From contig NZ_BCXG01000018.1 of NCBI RefSeq assembly GCF_001894985.1, forward strand, positions 33,100-97,099: 64,000 bases of DNA, written 5' to 3'. Both the position numbers and the translations under genes were made by a program. The stretch's first letter is position 1; each line of letters starts with the position of its first letter. The notes below the pieces were generated by a model that saw nothing but the letters and a program-made list of their open reading frames with translations, searched no databases and was not told the DNA's origin. Below, one piece after another: positions 55,445 through 64,000 of this stretch. This DNA comes from Rhodococcus tukisamuensis NBRC 100609 (GTDB taxonomy: Bacteria; Actinomycetota; Actinomycetes; Mycobacteriales; Mycobacteriaceae).

Positions 55445-56425
55445 ATGAGCCCACCCACCACCACGACCGCGATGATCAGTGTCAGGGGACTCGCGCGCAC
55501 CTTCCAGACCAAGACCGGCCCCGTGCAGGCGGTCAAGGGCATCGACTTCGAGGTGCGTCCGGGCGAGATCCTGGGCCTGCTCGGCCCCAACGGGGCCGGC
55601 AAGACCACCACACTTCGGATGATCAGCACGCTCATCGAGCCGACCGCCGGGGATGCCGTCGTGTCGGGGGCCGACCTGCGCCGAGACCCACGCCTGGTCC
55701 GGTCCCGGATCGGGTACGTCGCGCAGGGCGGCTCCACGAACGACGAGGAACTCGTCATCGAGGAACTGGTGCTGCAGGCTCGACTGTTCGGGCTGAGCAA
55801 ACGTGAGGCGATCGCGAACGCGGAGTCGCTGCTGACCACGCTGGACCTCGACGGCCTCGGCGGGCGCAAGTGCAAGCAACTCTCCGGCGGCCAACGCCGG
55901 CGGGTGGACATCGCGCTGGGCCTGGTGCACCAGCCCAACCTCATCTACCTCGACGAGCCGACCACCGGTCTGGACCCACAGAGCCGGGCCAACCTGTGGG
56001 ACCACATCCGGTCGCTGCAGGCCGCCGGCACCACCATCGTGCTGACCACCCACTACCTCGACGAGGCCGACGCCCTGTGCGACCGGATCCTGGTGATGGA
56101 CCACGGCGAGATCGTCGCCGAGGGCACCCCCGACGAGCTCAAGCGCCGCATCTCCGGCGATGTGATCAGCCTCGAGATCGGGGCCGAGGACGCCGCCCGC
56201 GCGGTGCAGGTCGCGGCCGACACCCTCGAGCTGCGCTCCCAGTTCACCGAGGGACACCTGGTGCACCTCACGGTGGAGAAGGGCGACGCCGCCGTGGTGC
56301 CGCTGCTGCACGCGCTGCAGGCCGCCGGGATCGTGCCCGGCTCGCTCACCGTCAAACGCCCCAGCCTCGATGACGTGTTCCTCACCGTCACGGGCCGCTC
56401 GCTCCGGGATGGAGACCAGCCATGA
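55445..56425 (+). CDS. DrrA-like ABC exporter ATPase (326 aa)
   Basis: The nucleotide-binding subunit of an ABC-2 exporter. It has Walker A GPNGAGKTTT, Q-loop YVAQGGSTNDEELV, signature LSGGQRRRVDIALGL, Walker B LIYLDEPTTGLDPQ and switch His LTTHYLDEADALCDR, with a C-terminal region ending RPSLDDVFLTVTGRSLRD, the DrrA/daunorubicin-type signature. The ATG lies seven bases after TATCGT, suggesting a leaderless transcript. It overlaps the permease start by ATGA. The substrate is unknown; drugs or lipids are the precedents. Confidence 0.9.
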   Translation: MSPPTTTTAMISVRGLARTFQTKTGPVQAVKGIDFEVRPGEILGLLGPNGAGKTTTLRMISTLIEPTAGDAVVSGADLRRDPRLVRSRIGYVAQGGSTNDEELVIEELVLQARLFGLSKREAIANAESLLTTLDLDGLGGRKCKQLSGGQRRRVDIALGLVHQPNLIYLDEPTTGLDPQSRANLWDHIRSLQAAGTTIVLTTHYLDEADALCDRILVMDHGEIVAEGTPDELKRRISGDVISLEIGAEDAARAVQVAADTLELRSQFTEGHLVHLTVEKGDAAVVPLLHALQAAGIVPGSLTVKRPSLDDVFLTVTGRSLRDGDQP

Positions 56426-57183
56426 GATTTCTCGACGAGACCGGCCTGATCTTCTGGGCCCACCTGCGCTCGAACCTGCGCAACCCGCTGTGGGTGCTGA
56501 TCGGGCTGAGTCAGCCGGTGCTGTACCTGGTGCTGTTCGGCCCGCTGCTCGAGGGCGTCGGCGCCGGCCTCGGCGCGGGCACCGACCCGTGGCTGGTGTT
56601 CACTCCCGGCCTGATCATGCAGATCGGCCTGTTCGGCTCGATGTTCGTCGGCTTCGCCATGGTCTACGAACTGCGGGCGGGGATCATCGAACGGCAGCGC
56701 GTCACCCCGGCCAGCCGCGGCGCCCTGTTGCTCGGCCGGGTGCTCAAGGACATGGTGGTGCTGATGGTGCAGGCCACCATCCTGGTGCTGGTCGCGGTGG
56801 TGTTCTTCGACCTGCGGCCAAACGTGCTCGGTTTCGTGCTGACGCTGATCCTGGTCGCGATCATCGCGGCCGGCATGTCGTCGGCGTCGTACGCACTGGC
56901 GCTGGCGACCCGGTCCGAGGACTCGCTGGCCTCGGTGCTGAACATGGTGTCGGTGCCGCTGCTGCTGCTCTCCGGCATCCTGCTGCCGATGACGCTGGGA
57001 CCGGGCTGGCTGCAGACCCTGGCCAGGCTGAACCCGCTCTCGCACACGGTCGACGCGGCCCGCGCACTCTTCCGCGGCGACTTCGGCTCCTCCGACGTCT
57101 ATGTCGGGACCGCGATCACCCTCACCCTGGCACTGGTTCTGGGCCTGATCGGTGCCCGTACCTTCGCGAAGGAGAACGCCTGA
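56422..57183 (+). CDS. DrrB-like ABC-2 permease (253 aa)
   Basis: The membrane subunit of the exporter. Six hydrophobic segments fit the ABC-2 family (LWVLIGLSQPVLYLVLFGPLL, GLIMQIGLFGSMFVGFAMVYE, VVLMVQATILVLVAVVFF and others) with the conserved ERQRVTPASRGALLLGRVLKD segment and LNPLSHTVDAARALF near the end. Translationally coupled to the ATPase gene. Confidence 0.9.
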   Translation: MRFLDETGLIFWAHLRSNLRNPLWVLIGLSQPVLYLVLFGPLLEGVGAGLGAGTDPWLVFTPGLIMQIGLFGSMFVGFAMVYELRAGIIERQRVTPASRGALLLGRVLKDMVVLMVQATILVLVAVVFFDLRPNVLGFVLTLILVAIIAAGMSSASYALALATRSEDSLASVLNMVSVPLLLLSGILLPMTLGPGWLQTLARLNPLSHTVDAARALFRGDFGSSDVYVGTAITLTLALVLGLIGARTFAKENA

Positions 57184-57242
57184 GCGGTCGGCCGGTCGGT
57201 CGGCTGTGAGGTCCGACACCACCCTCCGATAACCTCGACAAC

Positions 57243-57920
57243 ATGCGACCGACTGCTTTGATCACCGGGGCCAGCCGCGGCCTCGGCTCCGCCATTGCCC
57301 GCGAGCTGGCCGCTGGCCACAACCTCCTGCTCGGCGCGCGCAAAGAGGACGCCCTGAAGGAGATCCTCACGGAGATCGAGGACGCGAAGCCGTTCCCGGC
57401 TGACCTGACCGACCACGCCGCGGTCGCCGAGGCCGTCAAGGGCATCGACCGGCTGGACGTGCTGGTGCACAACGCCGGCGTCGCCGACCTGGGCACCGTC
57501 GCGGACACTCCCGCCGAGGTGTGGCGGAACACCATGGAGGCCAACGTCATCGCGGTCGCGGAGCTGACCCGGCTGCTGCTGCCGGCGCTGCGCAAGGCGG
57601 GCGGCCACGTGGTGCTGATCAACTCCGGTGCGGGCCTGCGCGCCAACGCCGGATGGGGCCCCTACGCCGCCAGCAAGTTCGCGCTCCGCGCGTTCGGCGA
57701 CGCCCTCCGGCTCGAGGAGCCCAAAATTCGGGTCACCTCGATCCACCCGGGCCGGATCGCCACCGACATGCAGCGCGCGATCGTCGAGGGCGAGGGCGGG
57801 ACGTTCGACGCGGACCAGTTCCTCTCCCCGGAGACCGTGGCCCGCGCCGTGCACGCCGCGATCGACACCGCGCCCGACGGGCATCCCACCGAGATCGTGC
57901 TGCGGCCCACCGCGCGGTAG
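57243..57920 (+). CDS. Short-chain dehydrogenase/reductase (225 aa)
   Basis: A classical SDR with NAD(P)-binding TGASRGLGSAIA, NNAG-equivalent VHNAGVADLG, and the catalytic Ser (VLINSGAG) and YxxxK pair (GPYAASKFALRA). The length is a little shorter than usual (225), with no C-terminal extension. TAACCT ends seven bases before the ATG with no ribosome-binding site, so it is probably leaderless. Substrate unknown. It converges on the flavin-oxidoreductase gene, whose stop is three bases away. Confidence 0.9.
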   Translation: MRPTALITGASRGLGSAIARELAAGHNLLLGARKEDALKEILTEIEDAKPFPADLTDHAAVAEAVKGIDRLDVLVHNAGVADLGTVADTPAEVWRNTMEANVIAVAELTRLLLPALRKAGGHVVLINSGAGLRANAGWGPYAASKFALRAFGDALRLEEPKIRVTSIHPGRIATDMQRAIVEGEGGTFDADQFLSPETVARAVHAAIDTAPDGHPTEIVLRPTAR

Positions 57921-57923
57921 CGG

Positions 57924-59096
57924 TTACCGGCGCTCGACGAGGACGCAGCGAGCGCCGGTGAAGATGGTCGGCATGCACTGGTTGCAGTGCGTGCAGCGCG
58001 ACTGCGTCCGCGCGTCGGCGGCGATCCGGTTGACGAGGTCCGGTTCCATCAGCAGCGCCCGCGCCATCGCGACGAACTCGAAGCCCTCGGCCATCGCGGT
58101 GTCCATGCCGTCGCGGTCGGTGACGCCGCCGAGCAGCACCAGCGGCAGGTTCACCGCGGCCCGGACCTGCCGGGCCTGGTCGAGCATGAACAGCGGCTGG
58201 TAGGGGTAGGCGCGCAGGAACTTCTTGCCGATCAGTTTCACGCCGAGACGCGCGGGCTGCGGCATCACCGCGGCGAACTCCTTGATCGGGGCGTCGCCCT
58301 TGAACAGGTACATCGGGTTGAGCAGCGAGCTGCCCATGGTCAGCTCCAGGGCGTCGAGGCTGCCGTCGGCCTCGAGCCACTTGGCCACCTGGATGGCCTC
58401 GTCGACCCGGAACCCGCCGGGCACCCCGTCGTCCATGTTGAGCTTGGCCAGGATCGCCACACGGCCGCCCACCGCCTCGCGGACCGTCCGGGCCGTCTCC
58501 AGGACCACCCGGGCCCGGTTCTCCAGCGAGCCGCCGTAGGCGTCCTTGCGGTGGTTGAGCTTGGGGCTGAGGAACGAGCTGGCGAAGTAGTTGTGGCCGA
58601 AGTGGATCTCGACGGCGTCGAACCCGGACTCGACGGCGATCTTTGCTGCGGTGCCATGCGCGGCGGTGATCCGCTCGATGTCCGCGACCGTCGCGGTGTG
58701 GATGCGGCGCATCGACATCGGGTTGAAGGACGGCGACGGCGCCAACGCCGGCAGCCCGTTGGACTTGCCGTTCGCGACCGGTCCCGCGTGACCGAGCTGC
58801 GCGGACGCCGCCGCACCCTCCGCGTGGATGGCGTCGGTGAGCCGGCGCAGACCGGGCACCGCCTCGTCACGCATCCACAGCTGGCCGCGCTCGGTCCGGC
58901 CCTCCGGCGCGACCGCGCAGTAGGCCACCGTGGACATGCCCACCCCGCCCGCGGACGGCCGGCGGTGGAACTCGATGAGCTCGTCGGTGACCAGCGCGTC
59001 GGGCGTCTTGCCCTCGAAGGTCGCGGACTTGATGATGCGGTTGCGCAGGGTGATTGGGCCGAGCGATGCTGGGGCGAGTACGTCGGGACTGGTCAC
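57924..59096 (-). CDS. NADH:flavin oxidoreductase, old yellow enzyme family (390 aa)
   Basis: A TIM-barrel flavoenzyme that reduces activated C=C bonds. Signatures are PITLRNRIIKSATFEG, QLGHAGPVA, the substrate-binding HFGHNYFASSFLSPKLNHRKDAYGGSLENRARVVLE and LLGGVTDRDGMDTAMAEGFEFVAMARALLMEPDLV. The C-terminal CTHCNQC motif is a cysteine cluster as in 2,4-dienoyl-CoA reductase-type members, which could hold an Fe-S cluster, although the second large domain of those enzymes is absent. It is the last gene of a loose minus-strand set of catabolic genes. Confidence 0.87.
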   Translation of the reverse strand: MTSPDVLAPASLGPITLRNRIIKSATFEGKTPDALVTDELIEFHRRPSAGGVGMSTVAYCAVAPEGRTERGQLWMRDEAVPGLRRLTDAIHAEGAAASAQLGHAGPVANGKSNGLPALAPSPSFNPMSMRRIHTATVADIERITAAHGTAAKIAVESGFDAVEIHFGHNYFASSFLSPKLNHRKDAYGGSLENRARVVLETARTVREAVGGRVAILAKLNMDDGVPGGFRVDEAIQVAKWLEADGSLDALELTMGSSLLNPMYLFKGDAPIKEFAAVMPQPARLGVKLIGKKFLRAYPYQPLFMLDQARQVRAAVNLPLVLLGGVTDRDGMDTAMAEGFEFVAMARALLMEPDLVNRIAADARTQSRCTHCNQCMPTIFTGARCVLVERR

Positions 59097-59326
59097 GGGT
59101 CATCCTCCGATTCGATTTGGCCGATGGTAGGACGTGAACGGCCCGCCCGGATCCGGAACCGGCCGCTGAGCGGGAGGCACGCGCGGTTGGGAGCACCGCC
59201 GACAGGGACCGCGACATCGACTAGATCGATTGGTACAGAGGAAATTTCAGGGAGGATCGGATTCTGCCTGGCCCGATCGCGGTAGACCCTGCCCGTCGCA
59301 GGGCACCCCGGCGGGCAGGCGCGTCC

Positions 59327-60019
59327 TCAGAATCCGTCCGGCGCCGGCTCACCGATCGTCGAGGGACCCGGGCTTCGCGCCCACTTCGGCAGGATGAAGA
59401 CTCCCTCTGCCTCCACGCAGACGCCGTCGGCGGCGGCGAGATGGCCGACCACGATGGTCTTGACCCCCTCGATGCGATCGATCCGCGCCTCTGCGTGCAA
59501 CGCGCCGAGCGGGGTCGGTCGGCGGTAGCGCAGGGTCAGGGTGCCGGTCATTCCCGGGGCCCCGCCGAACTCCGCGGCCGAGCCGAGGACCTGGTCGAGG
59601 ATGAGCGCGGACACACCGCCGTGCGTCAACCCGGCGGGACCCTCGTACTGCGACCCCAGATGGAAGTCGCACCACGCGCGGCCGTCCGGATCGTGCTGGA
59701 GCACCACCGGCGGCGCAACCGCGTTGCGCAGCCCGGCGGCGGCGTTTCCCCATGCCCGCTTCTGGCCGGAGGCGCCCCAGCGAACCCCGTACGGTCCGGG
59801 GTTCATGCGCTTCCGCAGGATCTGCTTGGCCGCCTCGAGGTGCTCCTGCGCGGCCCGCAGGTCGACCTCGTCCTCGACCTCGGTGAGCAGCGCGATCTCG
59901 ATCAGGTCCCGGACACTGTCGGTCAGCGGTCCGTACAACTCGGACTGTCGGTCGATCTCCTCGTCCGAGAGCCCGTCCTGAACGTAGAGCGACTGTTGGC
60001 GGGCGATCGATTCGGTCAC
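59327..60019 (-). CDS. PaaI-like hotdog thioesterase (230 aa)
   Basis: The C-terminal half is a hotdog fold with the active-site helix GPAGLTHGGVSALILDQVLG and TLRYRRPTPLG, typical of the PaaI/YbgC acyl-CoA thioesterases. The N-terminal 95 residues are helical, rich in Glu, and not usual for the family. The open frame starts with ATG at 60019. It lies near the hydrolase and reductase genes in the same direction and may act on their acyl-CoA products. Confidence 0.8.
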   Translation of the reverse strand: MTESIARQQSLYVQDGLSDEEIDRQSELYGPLTDSVRDLIEIALLTEVEDEVDLRAAQEHLEAAKQILRKRMNPGPYGVRWGASGQKRAWGNAAAGLRNAVAPPVVLQHDPDGRAWCDFHLGSQYEGPAGLTHGGVSALILDQVLGSAAEFGGAPGMTGTLTLRYRRPTPLGALHAEARIDRIEGVKTIVVGHLAAADGVCVEAEGVFILPKWARSPGPSTIGEPAPDGF

Positions 60020-60140
60020 GGGGCCTCACTGGTGCGGGAAGTCGACGCCGGGCAGTAGGGCATCGGCCCTGGTGCCCGGCGATACAGGTGCGATATGCAC
60101 TCTACATACGGCACCGACGACGGCCGCGGCCCCAACGGCC

Positions 60141-60192
60141 GACGGGAACCTGCGGCTCACTGCACACCTCGCGTGAGCCGCTGGTTCCCGTC
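60141..60192. terminator. Long 20-bp hairpin after hydrolase gene
   Basis: The arms 60141-60160 and 60173-60192 pair at 19 of 20 positions with a 12-base loop. This is longer than most terminators. It sits 37 bases past the stop of the minus-strand hydrolase gene, so it probably terminates that mRNA or stabilises its 3' end. Confidence 0.65.
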
Positions 60193-60228
60193 GTGGCCCG
60201 CGCCGACGGCGCCGAGCGGGCGTGGGAC

Positions 60229-61092
60229 CTAGTCCTTCCGGAGCAGGAAGCTCAGGACGGTCGCCTCGAATGCTTCCTTCTGCTCGATCATCGCCCAGTG
60301 CCCGCAGTTGGGGAACACATGCAGCTCCGCCTTCGGAATGGTCCGCATGGGAACCAGTGACATGTCCAGCGGGCTGACGCGGTCGTCACGACCCCAGGTG
60401 AGCAGGGTCGGCGCCTTCACCTTGTGCATCATCGCCCACGGCGGCGGCGCATCGGACGCGTCCATCATCTTCACCATCTGCGCGAAGGCGGCCTTGCCGT
60501 ACATCCGCCGGGCGCTGTCGAGGGTCGCGGGATCGGTGGCCTGAGTCCAGCGCTCCTCGATCAGCTCCTCGGTCACCATCTCGGGGTCGTAGACCATCGA
60601 GTACAGCCACTGGATCAGGCGCTCACGGGTCGGCGCCTCGGTGAACTCCTGCAGTAGCTTGATGCCCTCACCGGGACCGGGGCTGAAAATGGCCTTGCCG
60701 ATGCCGCCGATCGTGACCAGGCGGCGCACCTTCTCCGGGTGGTTGATCGCATAGCTGATCGCGACCCCGCCGCCCATCGAGTTGCCGATGATGTCGACGC
60801 TGTCGAGGCCGAGGGCGTCGACGAACTTCACCACCGAGTCCAGCGCGGTGACCATGGGGTGGCCGCCGAAGTCGTCGCTGACGCCGAATCCGGGGAACTC
60901 CAGCACCAGGCATCGGAAGTGCTCGGCGAACACCCCGAGGTTGCCCCGGAAGTTGCGCCAACCTGTCACGCCCGGTCCCGAGCCGTGCAGCAGCAGCAAC
61001 GGCGGCCCGTCTCCCGCCTCGTGGTAGCGCAGGACGCCTGCCTCGGTGGAGATCTCCCGCAGGGTTCCCTCGTAGCTCAGGTCCGATGTCAT
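60229..61092 (-). CDS. Alpha/beta hydrolase, meta-cleavage product hydrolase type (287 aa)
   Basis: A C-C bond hydrolase related to BphD/HsaD. The oxyanion loop LLLLHGSGPGVTGW, nucleophile GNSMGGGVA (Ser), acid GRDDRVSP (Asp) and CGHWAMIEQ (His) are all in place, and the lid contains the expected VTEELIEERW helix. Such enzymes cleave ring-fission products in aromatic or steroid degradation; no dioxygenase is nearby. Start at the second of two adjacent ATGs (61092), six bases from GTGAGG. Confidence 0.9.
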   Translation of the reverse strand: MTSDLSYEGTLREISTEAGVLRYHEAGDGPPLLLLHGSGPGVTGWRNFRGNLGVFAEHFRCLVLEFPGFGVSDDFGGHPMVTALDSVVKFVDALGLDSVDIIGNSMGGGVAISYAINHPEKVRRLVTIGGIGKAIFSPGPGEGIKLLQEFTEAPTRERLIQWLYSMVYDPEMVTEELIEERWTQATDPATLDSARRMYGKAAFAQMVKMMDASDAPPPWAMMHKVKAPTLLTWGRDDRVSPLDMSLVPMRTIPKAELHVFPNCGHWAMIEQKEAFEATVLSFLLRKD

Positions 61093-61247
61093 CATTCGCC
61101 TCACTCTTCGATTGCGGCCGGATCCGCCTTTTCCGACCAACGTGCCATCTCGGTGGACCGCATCCCAGATGCCGTTCCGGTCAGTGGATGGAAACCTGGC
61201 GCGGCACGGGACAGGCAGTTGCCCGCTTCTCTCGTCCGTCGGACGCC

Positions 61248-61286
61248 ACAGGGTCGGCCGCGCGGCTTTCGCACGGCCGACCCTGT
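61248..61286 (-). terminator. Terminator after MFS gene
   Basis: ACAGGGTCGGCCG (61248-61260) pairs perfectly with CGGCCGACCCTGT (61274-61286) across a 13-base loop, directly after the minus-strand MFS stop at 61291. This separates MFS transcription from the downstream hydrolase gene, which presumably has its own promoter in the 61,093-61,247 gap. Confidence 0.75.
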
Positions 61287-61290
61287 ACGC

Positions 61291-62835
61291 CTAGTGAGCG
61301 AAGATCGCTGCGCCCTCGTCGGTAGCGTCCGGCGCGCTCTGCGCGGCACCGGGAACCTGCAGCTGCCGGATCTTGCGCGGAAGCATCAACGCGACCACCG
61401 CGCCGATGACCGCACCGACGGCACCGATCAGGAAGGCGACCTGGAAGCCCTTGTCCGTGTAGAGGATCGCGCCCTGCGTCATCTCCAGCGGGATCGGGGC
61501 GATGTACGAGTTGTTCATCACCGTGAACGCGATCACCGGCAGGACCGCCGGGAACACGCTCTGGAACACGCCGACGATGCTCGCGGTGGACGCCTGCAGC
61601 TGCGGGGGCACCGCCTCGATGAGCAGGTTCGGGATCGAGGCGTAGCCCAGGCCCATGCCGAGGCCGAACACGCCTGCGAACACGATGAGCAGCGCCTTGT
61701 CGTCGTGCACCATCGCGACCGCCGCGAACGCGGCCGCCATCAGCAGCAGACCGGTGACCAGCAGCAGGCGCGGACGCACATTGCGCCCGACCAGCATGCC
61801 CACGATCAGGCCACCGATCACGACCATTCCGCCGATCGGCGCCTGGAAGATCGCGAATCCCTCTGCGCTCACGCCGAATCCGTAGCCGAGGCCGAGCACG
61901 GCGGGGGTCATCGCCATCATCGGGAGCAGGATCGTGAAGAGCCCACTAGAGCCGTAGACGAATCCGGCACCGATCGTGGTCAGGAGCACCGGCCGCTTGC
62001 CGAGCACGTCCAGGTCGATCAGCGGCTCGCGCACCACCTTCGCCGAGGCGATCCACGCCAGCAGGAGCACCACGCCCCCGATGAGGTAGGCGAGAGTAGA
62101 CCCGCTCGTCCAGCCCCAGGTCGGCCCGAAACTCACGGCCACGAGGATGCCTGCGATGCCGGCACCCAACAGCACCGCGCCGACGAGGTCGAGACGGGAC
62201 CGCAGTCGCACCGACGACTCGTCGGTGGACGCAATGATCATCACGCCGAGCACAGCGAGCCCGATCACGAAGAACCAGAAGATGCTGCGGAAGCCGTGGT
62301 TGTCGATCAGCCAGCCTGTGAGGAACGGCGCGGGAATCGCGATCAGCCCCATACCGCTGGTCGCGATGCTGACCGCAAGTGCGATGGTCTTCGGCGGGAA
62401 GACGTCGCGGATCAGCGAGTAGCTCAGGAACAAGCAGGGCACGAGCATGCCGGACAACGCCCGGCCGACGATCAGTACCGCGTAACTGCCGGCGATCGCG
62501 CAGAGGAACGAACCGAGCGCGGCGATCGCAACGCACGCCAGCAGGAGGCGGCGCTTGCCGTACATGTCGGCGAGCTTGCCGACAAGCGGCGCGGCCACCG
62601 CACCCAGAAGCAGGAACGACGTCAGCATCCAGGCACCCTGAGTCGTCTGGTAGTGCGCCGAGATTGCCGGCAGGGCCATCGAGATCATCATGTAGCTGAC
62701 CGCAAGCATCTCGAGCAGCAGCACGATCGATGCGAGCGAGAAGATCAGGCGCGGCGTCCACTTTTCAGCAGCGGCCGCGGGACCGTGAGCGCCGGGAGGC
62801 GGCGACATCTCGCCGCCGGAACGGGTAGTGACCAT
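61291..62835 (-). CDS. MFS transporter, 14-TM DHA2-type (514 aa)
   Basis: A major facilitator permease with about 14 membrane segments. The family motif A loop GKLADMYGKRRLLL follows helix 2, and the motif C-like SGMGLIAIPAPFLTGWLID lies in helix 5. This topology is that of DHA2 drug/proton antiporters, though many such actinobacterial proteins sit in catabolic clusters and may move substrates or intermediates. I chose the ATG at 62835 (MVTTRSGG), which has GGAAGGA upstream. Direction unknown. Confidence 0.88.
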   Translation of the reverse strand: MVTTRSGGEMSPPPGAHGPAAAAEKWTPRLIFSLASIVLLLEMLAVSYMMISMALPAISAHYQTTQGAWMLTSFLLLGAVAAPLVGKLADMYGKRRLLLACVAIAALGSFLCAIAGSYAVLIVGRALSGMLVPCLFLSYSLIRDVFPPKTIALAVSIATSGMGLIAIPAPFLTGWLIDNHGFRSIFWFFVIGLAVLGVMIIASTDESSVRLRSRLDLVGAVLLGAGIAGILVAVSFGPTWGWTSGSTLAYLIGGVVLLLAWIASAKVVREPLIDLDVLGKRPVLLTTIGAGFVYGSSGLFTILLPMMAMTPAVLGLGYGFGVSAEGFAIFQAPIGGMVVIGGLIVGMLVGRNVRPRLLLVTGLLLMAAAFAAVAMVHDDKALLIVFAGVFGLGMGLGYASIPNLLIEAVPPQLQASTASIVGVFQSVFPAVLPVIAFTVMNNSYIAPIPLEMTQGAILYTDKGFQVAFLIGAVGAVIGAVVALMLPRKIRQLQVPGAAQSAPDATDEGAAIFAH

Positions 62836-63569
62836 CGTGGTGGGTCCTTCCGGGATACCAATGAATCTCAGGCCCAAGGTGATTCGGGCACGAATAGGGC
62901 CATCCGGCAGGGTCGGCGCGGACGACGTGGATGGTGCGACATATCCGAGCCGTCAGGATCGAATGTGTAAGCCACATCACAGGACACCTCAAACTGTGAG
63001 AACAGACATTGTTCCGGTGAGCGGGAAGATTGCCCTGGGAGAAGGTTCAAACCGGGCGAAACCGACTCGCGGGAACCGCGATTCCCGAACCTCACCCGGC
63101 AGACGCGGCCAGTTTCGTGCTGGGGACCGGGTAGCACATTCCTGCCGACCCGGCCATGAGCTCGGGCCCGGGACCACAGGCGGTCAGGCGGACACCGGGC
63201 GCGGTCGAGGTACCGCAGACCCGCCGGGATGTGCCATCCCTCCGGCGAGCAGTGCGACTACGGGCTCGTCACCGAACACCCGCCAGGCCATGTGTGCCCG
63301 GCGCCTGTGTGCGCCGCCGTCGAGTGCCATCGCGGCGCCTCTCACCCAATCGTCGGCCACCGAAGACGTGAAACTCATTGAACCGCTATCTGATTCAGCC
63401 ACAACACGATCAAACGATACGACGGTGACGAGTGCACTGTTCGATGTCGAACTGCCGTTCGTCGGTGAAGTCGCGAACGGTGTTCACCCACCGCGATGAG
63501 GTGCAACCTGACTCGTTCGTCGCGCTTCCCGTTGCGTCCACCACGCCGCCGGGACCGTTGCCGCGCCCT

Positions 63570-63598
63570 TTGACAGGGTGGGCGCCATCTCGTATCGT
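63570..63598 (+). promoter_or_regulatory. Consensus-like sigma-A promoter
   Basis: TTGACA (63570-63575) and TATCGT (63593-63598) are separated by exactly 17 bases. The next ATG (63607) is eight bases past the -10, so the transcript is either leaderless or carries a long leader for the gene starting near 63,989. This is one of the strongest housekeeping-type promoters readable in the window. Confidence 0.65.
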
Positions 63599-63606
63599 CC
63601 GTCGTC

Positions 63607-63684
63607 ATGCATGTCCGCTCCATTGCGAAGACCCGAGGCCGGCTTCCCGCCGGCCTGATCTGGGTACAGAGAACGCAGCGCTAG
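63607..63684 (+). CDS. Possible leaderless 25-aa ORF
   Basis: An ATG right at the predicted transcription start opens a 25-codon frame (MHVRSIAKTRGRLPAGLIWV...). It could be a small protein or leader peptide for the gene starting beyond 63,989. No family is recognised; support comes only from promoter spacing. Confidence 0.3.
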   Translation: MHVRSIAKTRGRLPAGLIWVQRTQR

Positions 63685-63988
63685 AACCCGTTCTCAGCAC
63701 TGTTCGCGACGGTGCATGCATTCAACGGCTCGTAAACGCGGCCGTACTCCGTCCTTGGTCGATCCTGTGATCTGCGGCGCCCGGCCGGCGGAGAACGGTA
63801 CGAGGATTCGGCGGTAACCGTCGCGACGCGCCCTTCCGGAAACGACCGAGTCGTATCCGGCCCTTCCCGCTTCATGACACGGACACGAACATCCGCACCG
63901 CTCGCGGACGGACCGCCAGGCCCGGTCCACGAGATGGTGCACTGCGTCCGCGTGCCGTGGCAAATACACTTTCTTACAGGAGATTTCA

Positions 63989-64000
63989 TTGATTACCGCT
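63989..64000 (+). CDS. Possible start of a gene cut by the window edge
   Basis: AGGAG (63978-63982) precedes a TTG at 63989 by six bases, and the frame reads M-I-T-A to the edge. Together with the upstream promoter this may be a gene start, but four codons are not enough to identify it. Confidence 0.3.

Larger units (their letters stand above)
62836..63988. other. Gene-poor kilobase at the right side
   Basis: About 1,150 bases without a convincing long gene. Short frames (for example 63184-63402 on the minus strand) lack family features. The clearest element is a textbook promoter at 63570-63598 with a 25-codon frame behind it. The MFS promoter should lie in the first 150 bases, where AT content is higher. 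Confidence 0.45.

Noticed and set aside
63184..63402. 72-codon minus-strand frame in the right gene-poor region
   Set aside because: Reads like a plausible protein at first, but has no family match I recognise, no ribosome-binding site and no operon context.

Overview
The window comes from a high-GC mycolic-acid actinobacterium (Mycobacteriales; Rhodococcus or a close Nocardiaceae relative is my best guess). The evidence is the order dnaB-rplI-rpsR-ssb-rpsF, a GT87 membrane glycosyltransferase, ponA1, a DUF5318 gene, a PadR regulator and ino1, which matches the Mycobacterium tuberculosis Rv0058-Rv0046c neighbourhood, plus an LpqY-SugABC-like trehalose importer, a probable glucosylglycerate hydrolase and an F420-type oxidoreductase.

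Bases 1-23,400 are an accessory region. It starts with the decayed end of an IS3-family insertion sequence (1-902), followed by a stand-alone cytochrome P450 whose haem domain resembles CYP102. Two very large minus-strand STAND-type NTPases follow (1,439 and 1,526 aa). Each has its own N-terminal nuclease-like domain with a Q-x-K motif, a P-loop core and a long helical C-terminus, the architecture of Avs/AVAST antiphage sensors. Two small membrane proteins lie between them. Next come an orphan MbcA/ParS-like protein with an excisionase-type HTH, a possible 30-codon reading frame with its own terminator, and a four-gene Tn7-like transposition operon (tnsA-tnsB-tnsC-tniQ) in which every junction is a 4-bp ATGA overlap. 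Two 20-bp direct repeats at 23,356-23,404, only 25 bp from the dnaB stop codon, look like TnsB-binding sites at one transposon end. The other end was not found.

Bases 23,429-40,140 are the conserved chromosomal backbone for replication, translation and envelope synthesis: dnaB, ribosomal proteins L9, S18 and S6, SSB, two GT87 glycosyltransferases, ponA1, DUF5318, padR-ino1, an ABC-F ATPase and a second ponA paralogue. The ABC-F gene is bracketed by 68-bp inverted repeats (65/68 identical), each containing a terminator hairpin, and is preceded by a possible leaderless six-codon leader peptide and several hairpins, suggesting attenuation control.

Bases 40,243-63,000 carry transport and metabolism genes: the trehalose-type ABC importer, an LLM oxidoreductase, an amino-acid ABC system with a fused binding protein and permease, a PhoX-like phosphatase, a DUF2254 membrane protein, a GH25 lysozyme, a GH63-like glucosylglycerate hydrolase, a DrrAB-like exporter, an SDR, and a minus-strand set of an OYE-type reductase, a hotdog thioesterase, a meta-cleavage-type hydrolase and an MFS transporter. 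The last kilobase has little recognisable coding sequence. It holds one textbook promoter and, at the very edge, the possible start of another gene.

Several genes show a TANNNT -10 hexamer six to eight bases before the start codon and no Shine-Dalgarno sequence, which points to leaderless mRNAs, as is common in this order.
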